64,000 bases of DNA from the NCBI RefSeq assembly GCF_021134715.1, contig NC_060020.1:4960001-5024000 (forward strand), written 5' to 3'. The notes under the pieces were generated by a model that saw only the letters and a list, made by a program, of their open reading frames with translations, was not told the origin of the DNA and did not search any database. The translations under genes and the position numbers were made by a program. The stretch's first letter is position 1. Each line of letters begins with the position of its first letter. Source of the stretch: Daphnia pulex (lineage: Eukaryota; Arthropoda; Branchiopoda; Diplostraca; Daphniidae). Shown piece after piece: positions 38,101 to 49,379 of this stretch.

Positions 38101-40212
38101 TCGGCTAAATCGAAGTAGGTACGGGCTTTTCTTTTCGTTCCACCTTTTGTATTGTAAATATAAACCTGCTATAGCGTACGTATTATAACGGTTGATGTGT
38201 TGACCTTTGTGCGTGAGTGCGAAAGAGATGAATAGCTGTGTATGTAGTCCAATGGCCTGTTTTACGTTGACAAGTCTTAGAACTCCATCTGTGGAATATC
38301 ATAAACCTCTGAATGAGTACTTGAAAGTATTCAAGAGGAGTGTTTTCGTAATTTACTGCCTCTATGTGTAAATTCTTTGCACAACTGTATCGTTGTTTTA
38401 TTTTTCAAGGAATTCCTCTCCTACTAATCGATACGGCTGGCTCTGATTTTCATGAGTCGGCCGCATCGGAAGAAGGGTCCAAAGCCAACAGTGGTGAAGC
38501 GTCTCTCGTTGTATTGCATGTCCAACGATTAATTGATTCTGGTGTGCCAGCTCGAGATATCGCCGTCGTTACACCATACAATCTTCAGGTTTGTACGATA
38601 CGGTAAAAATAATCAACTGAGTTTTATCAAGTGTACCATCTATTGTAAAAGTATATCCGATTAATTCATTGAAATGGAAAAAAAAAATCAAGGCCATAAT
38701 ACAACAAATTGTTTTAGGTGGAGTTGCTGAGACAAATGTTAAGCGGCAAATACCCCCAATTGGAAATTCGCAGCGTAGATGGCTTCCAGGGGCGGTAAAA
38801 ATATCTCTACATTTCAGTTCCATATTTCACAGTTTATATTACGTTTTTTTTCTTTTAGGGAAAAAGAGGCAATCATTCTTTCACTGGTACGATCCAACTC
38901 GACGGGTCAAGTTGGTTTTGTAGCTGATGTTCGCCGACTTAATGTGGCCTGTACCCGCGCCCGACGGCATCTTTGCCTAGTTACAGATTCCAGCACCACG
39001 AGCCGTGCTGCAAGCGGACTCGTCGAATACATGGAGCAACATGGGGAAGTTCGTTCGGCACATCAATACTTACAAGAGATGGATAATGTTGTGGTTCCTG
39101 AAATTGGTAATCGCAAGCCTGGAGTAACAGCCAAATTGCACAAACCCGTTGCTCCATCCAAACCCACACAAGATAATAGCCAGTCAAAACAAGAGAAAGA
39201 AGAAATAGCCACTCGAATCAACGCCATGTTGATGGAATGGTCTTCCAGTGCCGAATGTATATCTGGTAGCATCAAAGAATTTCCATCAACAATGACCGCC
39301 TATGAGCGACTAGTTATTCATCAATGGGCAGAAGAGCGTGGTTTTCACCATCAAAGTGTGGGAGAGAATCATAACCGTCGCATCCAAGTTAAAAAACTTA
39401 TTGTGTCAGCAGCTTCGCAACCTGAGGTAAAAGACAGTCCGCCTCAATCTGTAGTTGAGGCTACGATCCTTGAAAATGACATCATTGGTGAAGCCTTGTC
39501 AGATCGAACCGAGAAGATAAACTTGAATCCGGATGAAACTTCTTTGAAGCAGAAAAAAAAGAAAAAAAAGCAGAATTCAACTTTAGCAATGGAAAACTCA
39601 GTTGCGCCACCCAAGGATAAACCTGTAAAATCTTTGGCCTCACCTAACCTCCCGTTGGCCAGCGAGTCGGTCGACAACAACATCAAATGCGATGATTGCA
39701 AAAAATCAGTACCAAAACAAAATCTAGCACTTCATCGATTACGGTGCACTGGTTCCGGTCCAACAGAACAAGCAGTAAAACCAAAACAGAAGCCGGTGGT
39801 TAAACCGTTGCCGGTACTACAAACCGATCGGGCCAAAGACTCGAAAGTAGACAAGAAAGCAGATGACATTGATGGTATCTTGTCGGAATTTCGGCAATTG
39901 GATAACGTCTGTAATTATGCTACTTGTAAGACGGGCATTTCGTTAATGGGTCAACATTGTAATCTTTGCAATCGTCGCTTTTGTCTTTCACACCATCTTC
40001 CTGAAATCCATGGATGCGGAGATGCTATTCGACGCCAGGCACGTAATGTTACACTTAAACAGGGCTTTGTTGCACCTGGATCGTTACTTGTTAAACCTAA
40101 AGCAGTCGATGCCTCAAAACGTGCTCATCTTCAACGTAAATTAGACAGTAAACTAGAAGACATGTCAACTCAACGAACGGGGAAAAAAGAGGAAAAGAAA
40201 AAGAAAAAATAG
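32199..40212 (+). CDS. IGHMBP2: IGHMBP2/SMUBP-2 superfamily 1 helicase
   Basis: A 5'-3' RNA/DNA helicase linked to ribosomes and translation in mammals. Nine exons (32199-32448, 32521-32722, 32785-33014, 33093-33375, 33445-33637, 33694-34015, 38410-38588, 38718-38794, 38859-40212) give 1029 aa, close to the human protein (993). Visible: Walker A GPPGTGKT (about 223-230); Walker B-type VVIDECSQ (379-386); [31 protein letters not shown]3H domain about 697-757; AN1 zinc finger from Cys930 to Cys965 including [12 protein letters not shown]; and a Lys-rich end. An additional C2HC zinc knuckle (Cys856, Cys859, His871, Cys875) precedes the AN1 finger. Intron 6 is 4394 bp and holds the whole alkaline phosphatase gene on the opposite strand; the other introns are 55-129 bp. 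It shares a divergent promoter region with MUTYH. Confidence 0.95.
34101..36643 (-). CDS. ALPL: GPI-anchored alkaline phosphatase, nested in IGHMBP2 intron 6
   Basis: Hydrolyses phosphate monoesters at the outer cell surface. Nine exons (36541-36643, 36037-36257, 35803-35850, 35581-35725, 35343-35509, 35069-35270, 34658-35002, 34371-34592, 34101-34306) give 552 aa, the usual size of animal enzymes. Visible: signal peptide [15 protein letters not shown]; metal-site FLGDGMG; nucleophile Ser119 in [67 protein letters not shown]; and a hydrophobic C-terminus after QSGG, typical of GPI attachment. Zn/Mg ligand positions look intact. A minus-strand AATAAA at 34032-34037 would end the transcript close to the host exon 6 donor. 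ALPL is used as the family name; one-to-one orthology is not claimed. Confidence 0.95.
37250..37330 (-). other. possible noncoding first exon of the alkaline phosphatase gene
   Basis: On the minus strand an initiator-like TCAGTCG (+1 near 37330) is followed about 80 nt later by a strong donor CATACG/GTAAGAAT at 37250/37249. Acceptors ACACAG or GCGCAG at about 36687 or 36681 lie just before the ATG exon. A 5' UTR split by an intron of about 560 bp is therefore plausible. Transcript evidence is needed. Confidence 0.3.
37331..38409. other. remaining IGHMBP2 intron 6 sequence
   Basis: AT-rich with T and A runs. The ORFs at 37576-37944 and 37765-38118 have no recognisable domain. It holds the upstream region of the nested phosphatase gene and the branch and acceptor region for IGHMBP2 exon 7 (tttttcaag at 38401-38409). 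Confidence 0.5.
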
Positions 40213-40779
40213 CAAAACTGTTGATCAATATGTATTTATATTGATTGGTGAGACTAATACACAGTTTCATATAATCAGCTATCGCGACTGATGATTCCTT
40301 AAAATTTCGTATTTTCAATTAATTAAAAATGAATTGGGAAAGTAAATTGTTGTTTTCGTCCTTTTAATTTAAAGAAAAAAAAAAGGACTTAGTAGAGCCT
40401 CAGCCCTCAGCTTCCAATCCAATTCAAAACAATCCATCAGAAAGCTGAAATCGATTTTATTTGTTTTTAAAGATAATTTTTATTGAAGGCCACTAGATGT
40501 CGTAATCGCTTGACACTACGAGTTAAAGCGATTGCGTGTCTGACTCTTGAGTGTCTTCTGCTTTAAGTTACTCAAGTTGTATCGAAAGCAAAAGTTTTCT
40601 CGTCATTCAAATTTTCTTTAAGTAGAAACTACGTTATAATAGCATCGACTTTAAAAGGTATAATTTTTTTATTACACGCAGGTGAAGGAAATATTTTTCA
40701 TGACTATCAATATTTGAATGTCAAATTTCGAATTTTACAGTCTAATGTGCTCAGCATAGATAGAACTTTGGACTTTGAA
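40213..40779. other. IGHMBP2 3' UTR and TMEM120 5' region
   Basis: ATTAAA near 40321 may end IGHMBP2. The rest leads into TMEM120, possibly with a noncoding first exon, since an acceptor-like TTTTACAG occurs at 40733-40740. No coding sequence is seen. Confidence 0.4.
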
Positions 40780-42501
40780 ATGGCCTTGAATTTAGGCGAT
40801 ATCGACTCGTGTATCCAAGATTTGATCGATTTAACTGAAGACTACAAACAGCTTGAAGTAAAATAACTATTAGATTATGTGTTAAAATCAGTAAATACTA
40901 ATAAATATTGGTGAATTTTTTTCAGGCAACTCATAAGGATTACACAGTTCAATTAGAACAACTGTCAGAACTACAGACAAAATGTGTAAAAAATTTGAGT
41001 CATCAAAGATACCGACTAGGGATTATCAAGTCAACACTAAAAAAGTATTCAGTTAAATACAGTTTTGTATTAGTAACTCATTTGTATAATATACCTTAAT
41101 TAATATTAGGATTAAGCCAAAGGATGAATCTGAAAAAGAAAAATTTGAACTTCTCAATAAAGATTTAATGAGGAGACAGGCTCAGTTGAATGAGATGGAA
41201 GAATCTCTACCTAAGAAGAGTGGAACATACCTCAAAATCATTCTAGGATCAGTCAATGTATCATTTCTCAATAAGCAAGAAAGGTAATTTATAAATTCTT
41301 TTATTTAAAGAAACCCAGCCGTAAATAATGAAATTTCTTTTCAGATTCAAGTACAAAGATGATTATGAAAAGTTTAAACTTGCTCTGAGTGCTATAGCAA
41401 TGGGCCTATCTGTCACAAATCTTATTGCCAATTTGAGGTAGACTCAAAGACATACATCAGTTGAATTTATCTAAATATTAATACTTATCCATCATTCCAA
41501 CTTTCAAATTGTCCAGGATCTTAGATTTGGCATTTGTTTTCCTTATGGTGTGGTACTATTGCACTTTGACCATCCGCGAATCAATATTGCGAGTAAATGG
41601 TTCCCGAATCAAAGGATGGTGGAGAGCTCACCATTTCATTTCGACTGCGTTATCCGCTGTTTTACTCACATGGCCCGACTCCACCACGTATCACCTATTT
41701 CGTCATCAGCTCATGTGGTTCTACGTCTACATCAGTACGAGATTTCATTAGACTGATTAATTCGGATTCCGACATTGATTTTACATTTTAATTTTGTTTT
41801 ATCTTGAAATTGTGATTGGTTTAGGTTTCGTACAGTATCTTCAATTTAGATACCAGCAAGGATGTCTCTATCGCTTGAAAGCTTTGGGTGAACGCCACGA
41901 TATGGATATAACCATTGAGGGTTTCCATTCATGGATGTGGCGAGGACTTAGCTTTTTGCTTCCATTTCTCTATCTAGGCTATTTCTATCAACTGTACAAT
42001 GCTTGGGCCTTGTACCAACTTAGTTTCCATCCGGGTAGTGAATGGCAGGTAAAATCGGAGTATACCGCAGTTTTTAATCAGATGAGGGGTTACTTACATT
42101 TATGTTATTTTTTCCCCTTTTTTTTTATATATATATATATATACAGATTCCAGTCCTTTCTTTCCTTTTCCTGATTCTCTTTTTGGGTAACACTTTGACT
42201 ACATCTATGGTGATTCCACAGAAACTCAGAGACAAAGTTCGGCTCAAGTACCGCTTTACTCGTCTCGACAAGTATTTTTCCACTTATACAAAGGGTGGCA
42301 GGCGATATACTTTGTCTGGTAATATAAAACTATTTTATTTTATTTTCTATAATTTTTTTTTCTTCATAAACATTATTTCAAATAGATCGTTCACGATCAA
42401 ATGAAAGTCAGGATGCTAGCCAAGGGACGGAAATGACTGAAGAGGAAGTTGCTTCATCTAAAATGAAAACTAAAAGTTTTGAGGATGAAAAAGACCAATG
42501 A
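40780..42501 (+). CDS. TMEM120: transmembrane protein 120 (TMEM120/TACAN family)
   Basis: Eight exons (40780-40857, 40926-41044, 41110-41283, 41345-41437, 41517-41734, 41825-42048, 42147-42318, 42386-42501) give 397 aa. An N-terminal coiled coil with [15 protein letters not shown] leads to [18 protein letters not shown] and then six hydrophobic helices. The blocks [43 protein letters not shown] and [16 protein letters not shown] are near-identical to vertebrate TMEM120A/B. Family members sit in the nuclear envelope and ER, bind coenzyme A and have an ELOVL-like fold; roles in adipogenesis and mechanosensing have been proposed. The acidic/Ser-rich C-terminal tail of about 45 aa is longer than in human. 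The last-but-one acceptor follows a (TA)n tract instead of a pyrimidine tract. Confidence 0.95.
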
Positions 42502-42855
42502 TTGAAAGTGATGTAACGACAAGAAAATTTCGCCTGAGAGACTGTCGACTGATCGGATAGTTCACTATTTTAGACCGACACTAAATCACATCATCATTAA
42601 AAGATTATTTTTTCGTTTTCTTTTGTTAGGGATGGTCGCTTGTTCCATTCAGTGTTTTTCCTTTTATTGGAAGCATTAAAAAATTGGATTGCACAAGTTC
42701 AATCTCAATGAAATTAATTTTGTTTTGTTTTTACAAACTTTAATTTTTTCTTTCAAGCATTTGTCTTTGCAGTCACCAGATGGCAGGGTACTGAGGGTCT
42801 AAATAATAAACAACACGGAGTGGATAAGAAAACTGCTGAAAGTGAAACCAGCACC

Positions 42856-42861
42856 ATGTGA
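42856..42861 (+). promoter_or_regulatory. start-stop minimal uORF (ATGTGA)
   Basis: CACCATGTGA has a good initiation context and an immediate stop. It lies 27 nt before the ATG of the LRR-like gene and out of frame with it. Start-stop elements are known to stall or reduce downstream initiation. It matters only if the transcript begins upstream of it, which is not shown. Confidence 0.35.
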
Positions 42862-42887
42862 CCCATTTTCTAGTTTGGTGGAAAAAA

Positions 42888-44502
42888 ATGTTGAACTTAA
42901 AGCAGCCTCTAAGTTTAGTAACTTGTGCCTCAAATTGCCTTATTGAATCAGTGCAATTTTGGAATTCCTGTCAATTTGATGTCCAATCTTTAACCAGTTT
43001 ACAAGAGTATCTCTTACTTATTCCTAATAATCTGTTTGATCAGTGGGCGGAAAAGCTTTTGTTATCGTTAAGTAGAACACAAAGGAAAAGCGACGCTCAC
43101 TTTCTCGTTTTTAGTACTGCCTTGACGCGACTAAATATTGATGATTTCCCCACCTTACCAGTGAATGTTACTGTTCTGTGTGATTACTTTAGATTTGCTA
43201 CAAATTTAAAGTACTTGCGCTGTCAGTATGCACCTTTCTTCTGGTCTCCTTCAGACTTATTTATATTCCAGAATTCAATTGTCTGTTTTAAAAACCTTCA
43301 AAAACTGACGTTGTGCAACATCGATCTTATGGAAAGTCCATCATTTTTGGAGACTGTTGGAAAACAAATCACCAGTCTGAAAGAACTTGACATCAGTTAT
43401 GGGAAGATTCCTTCACAAAGTTATGGTAAAATATGTGAAAATTTTTTACATCTAGAAGTGCTCAGAATGAAGCAGCATTCAGAAGAATTTCGTACCATCA
43501 CATACAAACATGTTATGCAACTTCTAACTTGTTTATTGAGGCTTAAAATTTTGGACGATGATACAACAATATGGGTGAGTTAGTATTTAAGTTGGTATAA
43601 GTTGTTACACATGCGTTTCACTTGTTTATAAATTAATAAATATAACAACGCTAATGTTTTCTTATGCTACATAGAGTTGCATCTTACCAGCATTCGCACA
43701 ACTCAGCAAGGAAATGTATTCTGATTTGTGTGCTTCTATACACCATCTTACTATCTACCAGTGTTCGGAAGTAAACGTAAAATTTACGAAAAAGGTTTTA
43801 AGCGTGTGCCTGGACAGTAGAATCTTTAAAGAGTCATCCCGCACAGACATAGCAGATGTAAACACTTGGCTATTCAACAGTTTTCCTGCACTTCAGTCGA
43901 TTGATCTTCGTCTCGAAAACGTACGGTTTTCAGCAATTGAAAGGTTTTTTCAAACCAAAAACGTTGGATGGAAGATACATTCCATTTTTCTTTCAAAAAT
44001 CCCGCTTAATTTTACAAATTTTCAAATAATTGGAAAGTACGCAAGTAACCTTAAAAGGTTTGAAATCATCAATCAACTTACGTTAAACGCAATGATGGAT
44101 GATCAGTACATCGCTCCAGACGTTAACGGCCGTTTGACTGAGCCATACTTTGGACATCTTATACATCTTTCTTTTACTGGAGCCTGGGAAGAAAATATTA
44201 CATGTCTTTTATTGAATCACTGTTTATTGCTACAAGAGCTCATTCTTAAACCAACCACCATATCAGGAACATTCCTCAAGCATAATCCCCTTCGATATTT
44301 GCGTCGACTCATTTTTGATACATCACACTTGATTTGGAATTCTTCAGATTTAGAAATGTATTTTCTTCAACGTGTCCTTCAGTCAACAAGTTCTCTTAGA
44401 GAAATTGGCCTTAAATCGAGACCTTCTGAAGAATGGGATTGCCTTCTTCAACAATTAAAGATTGCGAACTGTGATCTACATATATTTCGATCCACGATTT
44501 AA
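42888..44502 (+). CDS. leucine-rich-repeat-like protein, function unassigned
   Basis: Two exons (42888-43574 and 43675-44502) join in phase 0 at TGG/AGT to give 504 aa. The reading frame extends ten codons upstream of the chosen ATG without another ATG. No signal peptide or membrane span is seen. Leucine-rich patterns recur: NLKYLRCQYA, NLQKLTLCNIDL, SLKELDISYG, HLEVLRMKQ, LQSIDLRLENV, HLIHLSF, LRRLIFDT and SLREIGLK. They suggest irregular LRRs like those of F-box/LRR or ZYG11-type substrate receptors. The N-terminal region (CASNCLIESVQF, IPNNLFDQWAEKLLLSLS) resembles the helical lead-in of such proteins, but no F-box is certain. A start-stop uORF lies just upstream. Coding status is solid; function is not. 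Confidence 0.8.
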
Positions 44503-46277
44503 ATGCGATGCCTGATTCCAAAGATTTATTTCAATTGTAAACCCTGATTCAGAGTTGTGATCGCCATAATAATGAGTAAAAAACCCAGTTTTTCATTAAG
44601 TCGCACACTCACACAAACAAAATACATTAATCTGCTTTTAAAACAACACTTATTATTTTTTGGTTTTTGTTTACTGTAGATTAGCAATGGGAATTACTTT
44701 AATATAGACATCCGCAAGATCAATGTTTGACTAATAATCAGTCTTTTACGCCTAAAGAAGAGGTCTTTTTCGTCTGCGAAAATTAGTTTTTTATTAAGAA
44801 TATCCATGTATCGAATGAGGTTGTCCTCATTTGTTAGTTAACCGCATTTCGACCCTTTAATGATCAATTGCTTCAAACGTCTTTTAATTCTTACGCATCC
44901 AGCAGGTATACTAATATGCTGGATGTATTTATTTGTTGACCTGTGCCAATACGGTGAAAATACTGCACAGCATTCTTTTGTTGTAAAATATATTTTAGCA
45001 ACCCTTCATCCGTACAATTGAACAGCCCTACAATAGCCGCCAATTCTTTATCGAAGGCAGCAAGGCACCTAGTAGTGGAATTTTGTACTGCTTTATGAAA
45101 TTCTCATTTTATCCGTCTGCTTAGATTTCGGAATCATCGTAATGAATTATGATTGTGGCATCGTGCTGATAGAAGGACAATTGAAGGTTGGTTATTACGT
45201 GCTTACGGGTTATTATTAGAGTCGGCCACCTTTACGTTAACGGTTAATCAATTTGAACTCTTTTTACCCAACCCTGAACTGCTGGACCTAAACATACAAT
45301 TTTGCTTGAAATCGCAGAAATCTCAATCTCCACTCAGTTAAATTTTTTTCCATTGAGTCTGTTTCTGAAAGAAGGATGTGTGCTGGGTGCTACTGGTTCT
45401 GTCTGGTTAATGTTACATCACTTAGATTAAATTTTATGACAAGTCTAGGTCTTTTGAGTACCTGACGAAGTGAACACAATCATTCAATGCCAGCCTATTA
45501 GCCTAACCTACTCTATCCTGAATTGCTGAAGCTGTTATTGAATTGCCTGATGGGTTAGGTATTCCAGTTTACATGTTGATCCACCTTAAGATGAACAAGG
45601 AGCAAGGAACGAGTGCATGAGGGACAAAATATCAGTGTCAGAAAATTGCTAGCCAGTGAGAAGAATGTGGTGATGGTGCTTAACCCTGTGGTAGGTAGTC
45701 CAGTTTGTGTACATGTTCAAGGGTTTGACATTGAGGTAATGTGGAAATTTATGAGAGAACCTAACCTGTAAATGGAAACAGTTTTCTGGCTATTTTCAGT
45801 GAAGAAAATGACAACAACCAAGATTTTATTTGACTGGTTATCACAGATTATCTACGGTTATGTTGTAAGTTGTTGTGTTATCAGTTATGTTAACATAGAA
45901 TCTTGAGAATTCATCATGTTGACGAAGAGTTTTAACATTTATTTCTAATTTAGATTTTGCGTACCATACTGAACAAGGAATGTCTGGTTGTCCTTCCAAG
46001 AAAAACGACAAGGTTTGTTAAGCCTTAGCCCTTTGGCTACTACCCATTGACCTCCAGCGCAGCGATACCGGAATATAAACTCCAAGAATCACCTCCAACC
46101 GCATGGCACTGCTCACTGGCGAGCAGTCCTTCCGTCGCCGGAAGCATAGGAGAGTAGGGCGTGCTACCAGCAACATTCGACTTCTCAACCGACGGCCCCC
46201 ACTACTTCTTACTACTTAACACAGCACGGAGCTTTGATCTTCAGATTGTTTAGCTGTTTGTGATTGGTGATGACGCC

Positions 46278-46993
46278 ATGGCGGTTTCTTGGGGAAGAGG
46301 AGATCATAAAAATTTTCGTCAGGAGAATATTGCGTGAGTATCAGCTTTTTTAGGTCTTTGCTTGTTTTTACTGTTCGATCCCACCTCATCTTACTCGACT
46401 TAAGGGCCGCACACTATTGGAGACTTTGGGATCTGGAGTAAAAATCATATTGAAGTGTTGAGAAATCTGGTCAATCGGTCCATCCATTAAATTAGAATAG
46501 TAAATTGAAGTCTTACCGATGGATTTGATTGTTTTTTTTTTTGTTTTTTCAATGTTTATGGCTGGGGCACTAAAGATCACATCTGGCTGACAGATTCGCC
46601 TTCAGTTGTTGGAGCGTACGCATAGGCCGCTAGCCTTTTAGCCTCTACCTTCTTCTCAGTTGAAGCGTGGGTTTTGATAGAAAGGTACGCTATTGTCATT
46701 TCTTGGGAATTTTATGTTAGCTGGATTGCATGGCAAATTTATTTCCATTTGTGTTGGGTTGGTGAAGGTGAGCGGGATTAATTTATGTTGTACGTGTAGT
46801 GTTAAGCTGAGTAACATTTTACACGTACAATGTTCTTAATTGTAAAATTATTGATAAAATTCATTGAAATTTTGATCATGACATTTGTAATATTTGATTC
46901 AGGCACCTATTAAAACATGGAGCTTCACTTCAGCCATCTGATTCATCACTTGGATCCAAGTGTGCAGGCTGCATGAATTTACGTTTGCTGTGA
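46278..46993 (+). CDS. candidate two-exon small ORF (48 aa)
   Basis: ATG in an excellent context (GACGCCATGG) opens 56 nt ending at the donor GC/GTGAGT. The acceptor TTGATTCAG at 46902 continues in phase to a TGA at 46991. The peptide begins MAVSWGRGDHKNFRQEN and continues with HLLKHGASL, which resembles part of an ankyrin repeat. No longer product is available and no homologue is recognised. A chance arrangement is quite possible. Confidence 0.2.
46381..46439 (+). repeat. dispersed 55-bp repeat, copy 1
   Basis: Shares CCACCT-ATCTT-CTCGACTTAAGG and GACTTTGGGAT-TGGAG with copy 2 at 47646-47700; similarity drops off sharply on both sides. It could be a short mobile fragment or paralogous RNA elements. 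Confidence 0.6.
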
Positions 46994-47397
46994 ACATCAA
47001 TTACATGTCCACTGATTGAAGGCCCTTAAAGGTGACTTATTCAGTTTGTTCAAAAATTAAATGTGTTGAGTTGGGAGAAAACTTTTACCAAAATTTTCTT
47101 TATCCTTTGCTAGTTAGAATTCCAGTTTCAGTGACATGAAGAGTGTGAAGTGAATAACCTGCCATGTGCTACATTTACCAGATCTGCTTGATGAAAGTAA
47201 AATGCCTTACTGAATTCGTCAGCCAAATGATAAAGCATCATTATCACCTTTTGCCATGCTACTACGAGATACTGACTGAGAAGTTGCACACACCTGCAGT
47301 CACTCGCCACAGGATTATGCCCAGGTAACCGATAATTGACTTTATTCCGTAGATAGTCTACTAATAATCTACTTGCGTTAAACTCTGTGTCTAATCG

Positions 47398-47420
47398 TTT
47401 TTTTTTTTTTTTTTTTTTTT
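47398..47420. repeat. poly(T) run, 23 nt
   Basis: Homopolymer T tract; read on the minus strand it is a poly(A) tract. No retroposed gene is visible next to it. Confidence 0.85.
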
Positions 47421-47645
47421 CGCACAAACGGCCTCAAATCGTTGAGAGAATTCTCTCTGTAAGTGCCAACCCTCCGTGCGTGTCCCGCTGAGAAGAAATG
47501 GCAACCAAAGCCCGCAACATGGGCATAGATGGTAAAAACCGTCAGGGATGTCGCCCGTCACAGAGGAGTGAAGATAGCTTGGAACTTAAGTACGACAAAG
47601 CATTACCACGAGAGGAACGAAAAAGCTGCTGCAAGACGGGTAAGG

Positions 47646-47700
47646 CCACCTTATCTTTCTCGACTTAAGGACACACTTTAAGGGACTTTGGGATGTGGAG
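47646..47700 (+). repeat. dispersed 55-bp repeat, copy 2
   Basis: Second copy of the repeat at 46381-46439. It begins immediately after the donor-like GGGTAAGG of an exon-like ORF. Confidence 0.6.
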
Positions 47701-48881
47701 CCTTGAAAGAGTTAAAAAGTCTGAAAAGCTAACTAAAAACTTTGTCTATTCGTGTCATAGGGAAAGCTGCTGGAGTAATCTGGTGTTTATGCTCATTTGA
47801 TTCATTTCGTGCCAGCTAGTGAAAGCCGAAAGGCATGTCGAATTCAAGTTGAGCTGCTGCGTGCTGTCTGGAAGCAAGCAATCCAGCCGTTGCGTTCAGT
47901 CATTGAACAGGAATGAGGAATCTAATGACTGTCAATAGGTGGCTGAAATGATGTCCACCAGGTAGCGCGAGTGTGTTCAGCACTGACGCAGAGCGGCCAT
48001 TTTGTTTCAAGACGCAGTAGAGATGGGTTGTTGGTCGTGACGTTTCTCACGATGAAAATTAAAAGGTATTTATTGTTAATATCCTATTTTTATTGAATTT
48101 ATAATGTTGGTTTGAAAATTTACAGGTGATTTAGCACGTAGAAACCAACTTGCCGAATCATTCAACTCAGACTTGGAATTGCCTGTACATTCCCGAAATG
48201 GCGTGCCTCATGTGTCTCGCTGCCTGTTCTTAGGCGTACGTCTCATCCCATGCAACAGTAAAAAGTAATTATTTTGATCAAATGTCTTTCAAAAGTACTA
48301 CAGATTTAGTTAACATGACTAGAGAGTAGACCAATTTGCTTCGCTACTATAGAAATTTTGAATCAGATATCAAAGTTATTCTGTTGGACTGCGTAGTTTT
48401 CTGTTACTCTTTGTATTCTTTTGTTATAATGAGTATGCATGTGTACACAGTTGTTTCTCGAAAATAATTTTCTTTTCCTCAATAGGTATAACAACCACAC
48501 TTCTTAAACGCTGTTGGATACCTTGTTGCAGCCAAAGGTGAAAGGTGTGACGAAGACAGATTGAACCATTGTATGCAGCATGCGGTTGCAGTGTAATCCA
48601 GAAGTTGCTGTGCTGTTGTAGCTGAGCTGTTCCATCTGGGTTCATGACTTCAAAATTTTTGTGTTTTCATCCGTGTCCATATTTTGTGTTGCTGAGTTAT
48701 AAGTGTGATCTGTTGTCTTTTGAGTTTTCATTCAATCATGCAGTATACGACTGAGGCAACCTGATCAATATCAAGTTTGACACAGTCGAGAACTGCTAGA
48801 TTAAACAAGCTTTCTGCGCCAAACAAATAATAACTTGCATATAAATTGCATCATGTTATTATCGCGGTAGAGAAAGCAACA

Positions 48882-48901
48882 GGCCCCCCCTCCTGGGGGC
48901 C
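48882..48901. other. GC-rich perfect-stem hairpin
   Basis: GGCCCCC and GGGGGCC flank a 6-nt loop, in sequence that is otherwise extremely AT-rich. No gene end is assigned to it. Confidence 0.5.
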
Positions 48902-49379
48902 ACAGGAAAAATCTGTGTAAAATTATAAATTTTGTATAAATTTTGTTATAAATAAAATTTGTATATTATAAAATTTTCAAATGAAATTTTTCGCGACAAT
49001 TTTTTAATAATAACGTGTAGGGGGAATTTTTTTTAAATTTTTTTCAAAAACAAAAGTCTGGACTTAGCAGAAATAATGGGTGGTGAACTTTGGATTTTTT
49101 CAAGAAAAATTGGTTTGTTGGACTTTGAATTTTAATGATAGAAAAAATTAAAAAGTTTTGAATTTTATTGTTGTATTTAGTAAGATCAATTATTTGGAAA
49201 TTTACATGGCACTCAGAAATATTTTCTCACATCACGAAATTTTCAGCAGGAGGAAAGGTACTTCAGGAGAAAATAGACATACACGTGATTTATCGATCAA
49301 TTTTGTATTTCAGCAATATTTCAACACATTCAGTGATATACTTCAGAACTTCGATGTATAGGTAGGAGCAACATGAGTA

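Larger units (their letters stand above)
44503..49378. other. gene-poor region with exon-like fragments
   Basis: No multi-exon model with domain content could be built. Several short ATG frames lie beside good splice signals: near 45808 before GTAAGT; 46119 (Arg-rich, 38 aa); 46278 before GTGAGT; 47500 before GGGTAAGG; and an open segment at 48126-48268 after an acceptor. Two copies of a 55-bp sequence occur 1.26 kb apart. The pattern could be a spliced noncoding RNA, a decayed gene or chance. The end near 48900-49150 is AT-only low complexity. Confidence 0.4.

Noticed and set aside
47128-47427. Minus-strand 99-codon ORF with protein-like stretch
   Set aside because: It begins in a poly-T tract (poly-Lys) and has no upstream exons or recognisable domain; kept only as part of the uncertain 44.5-49 kb region.
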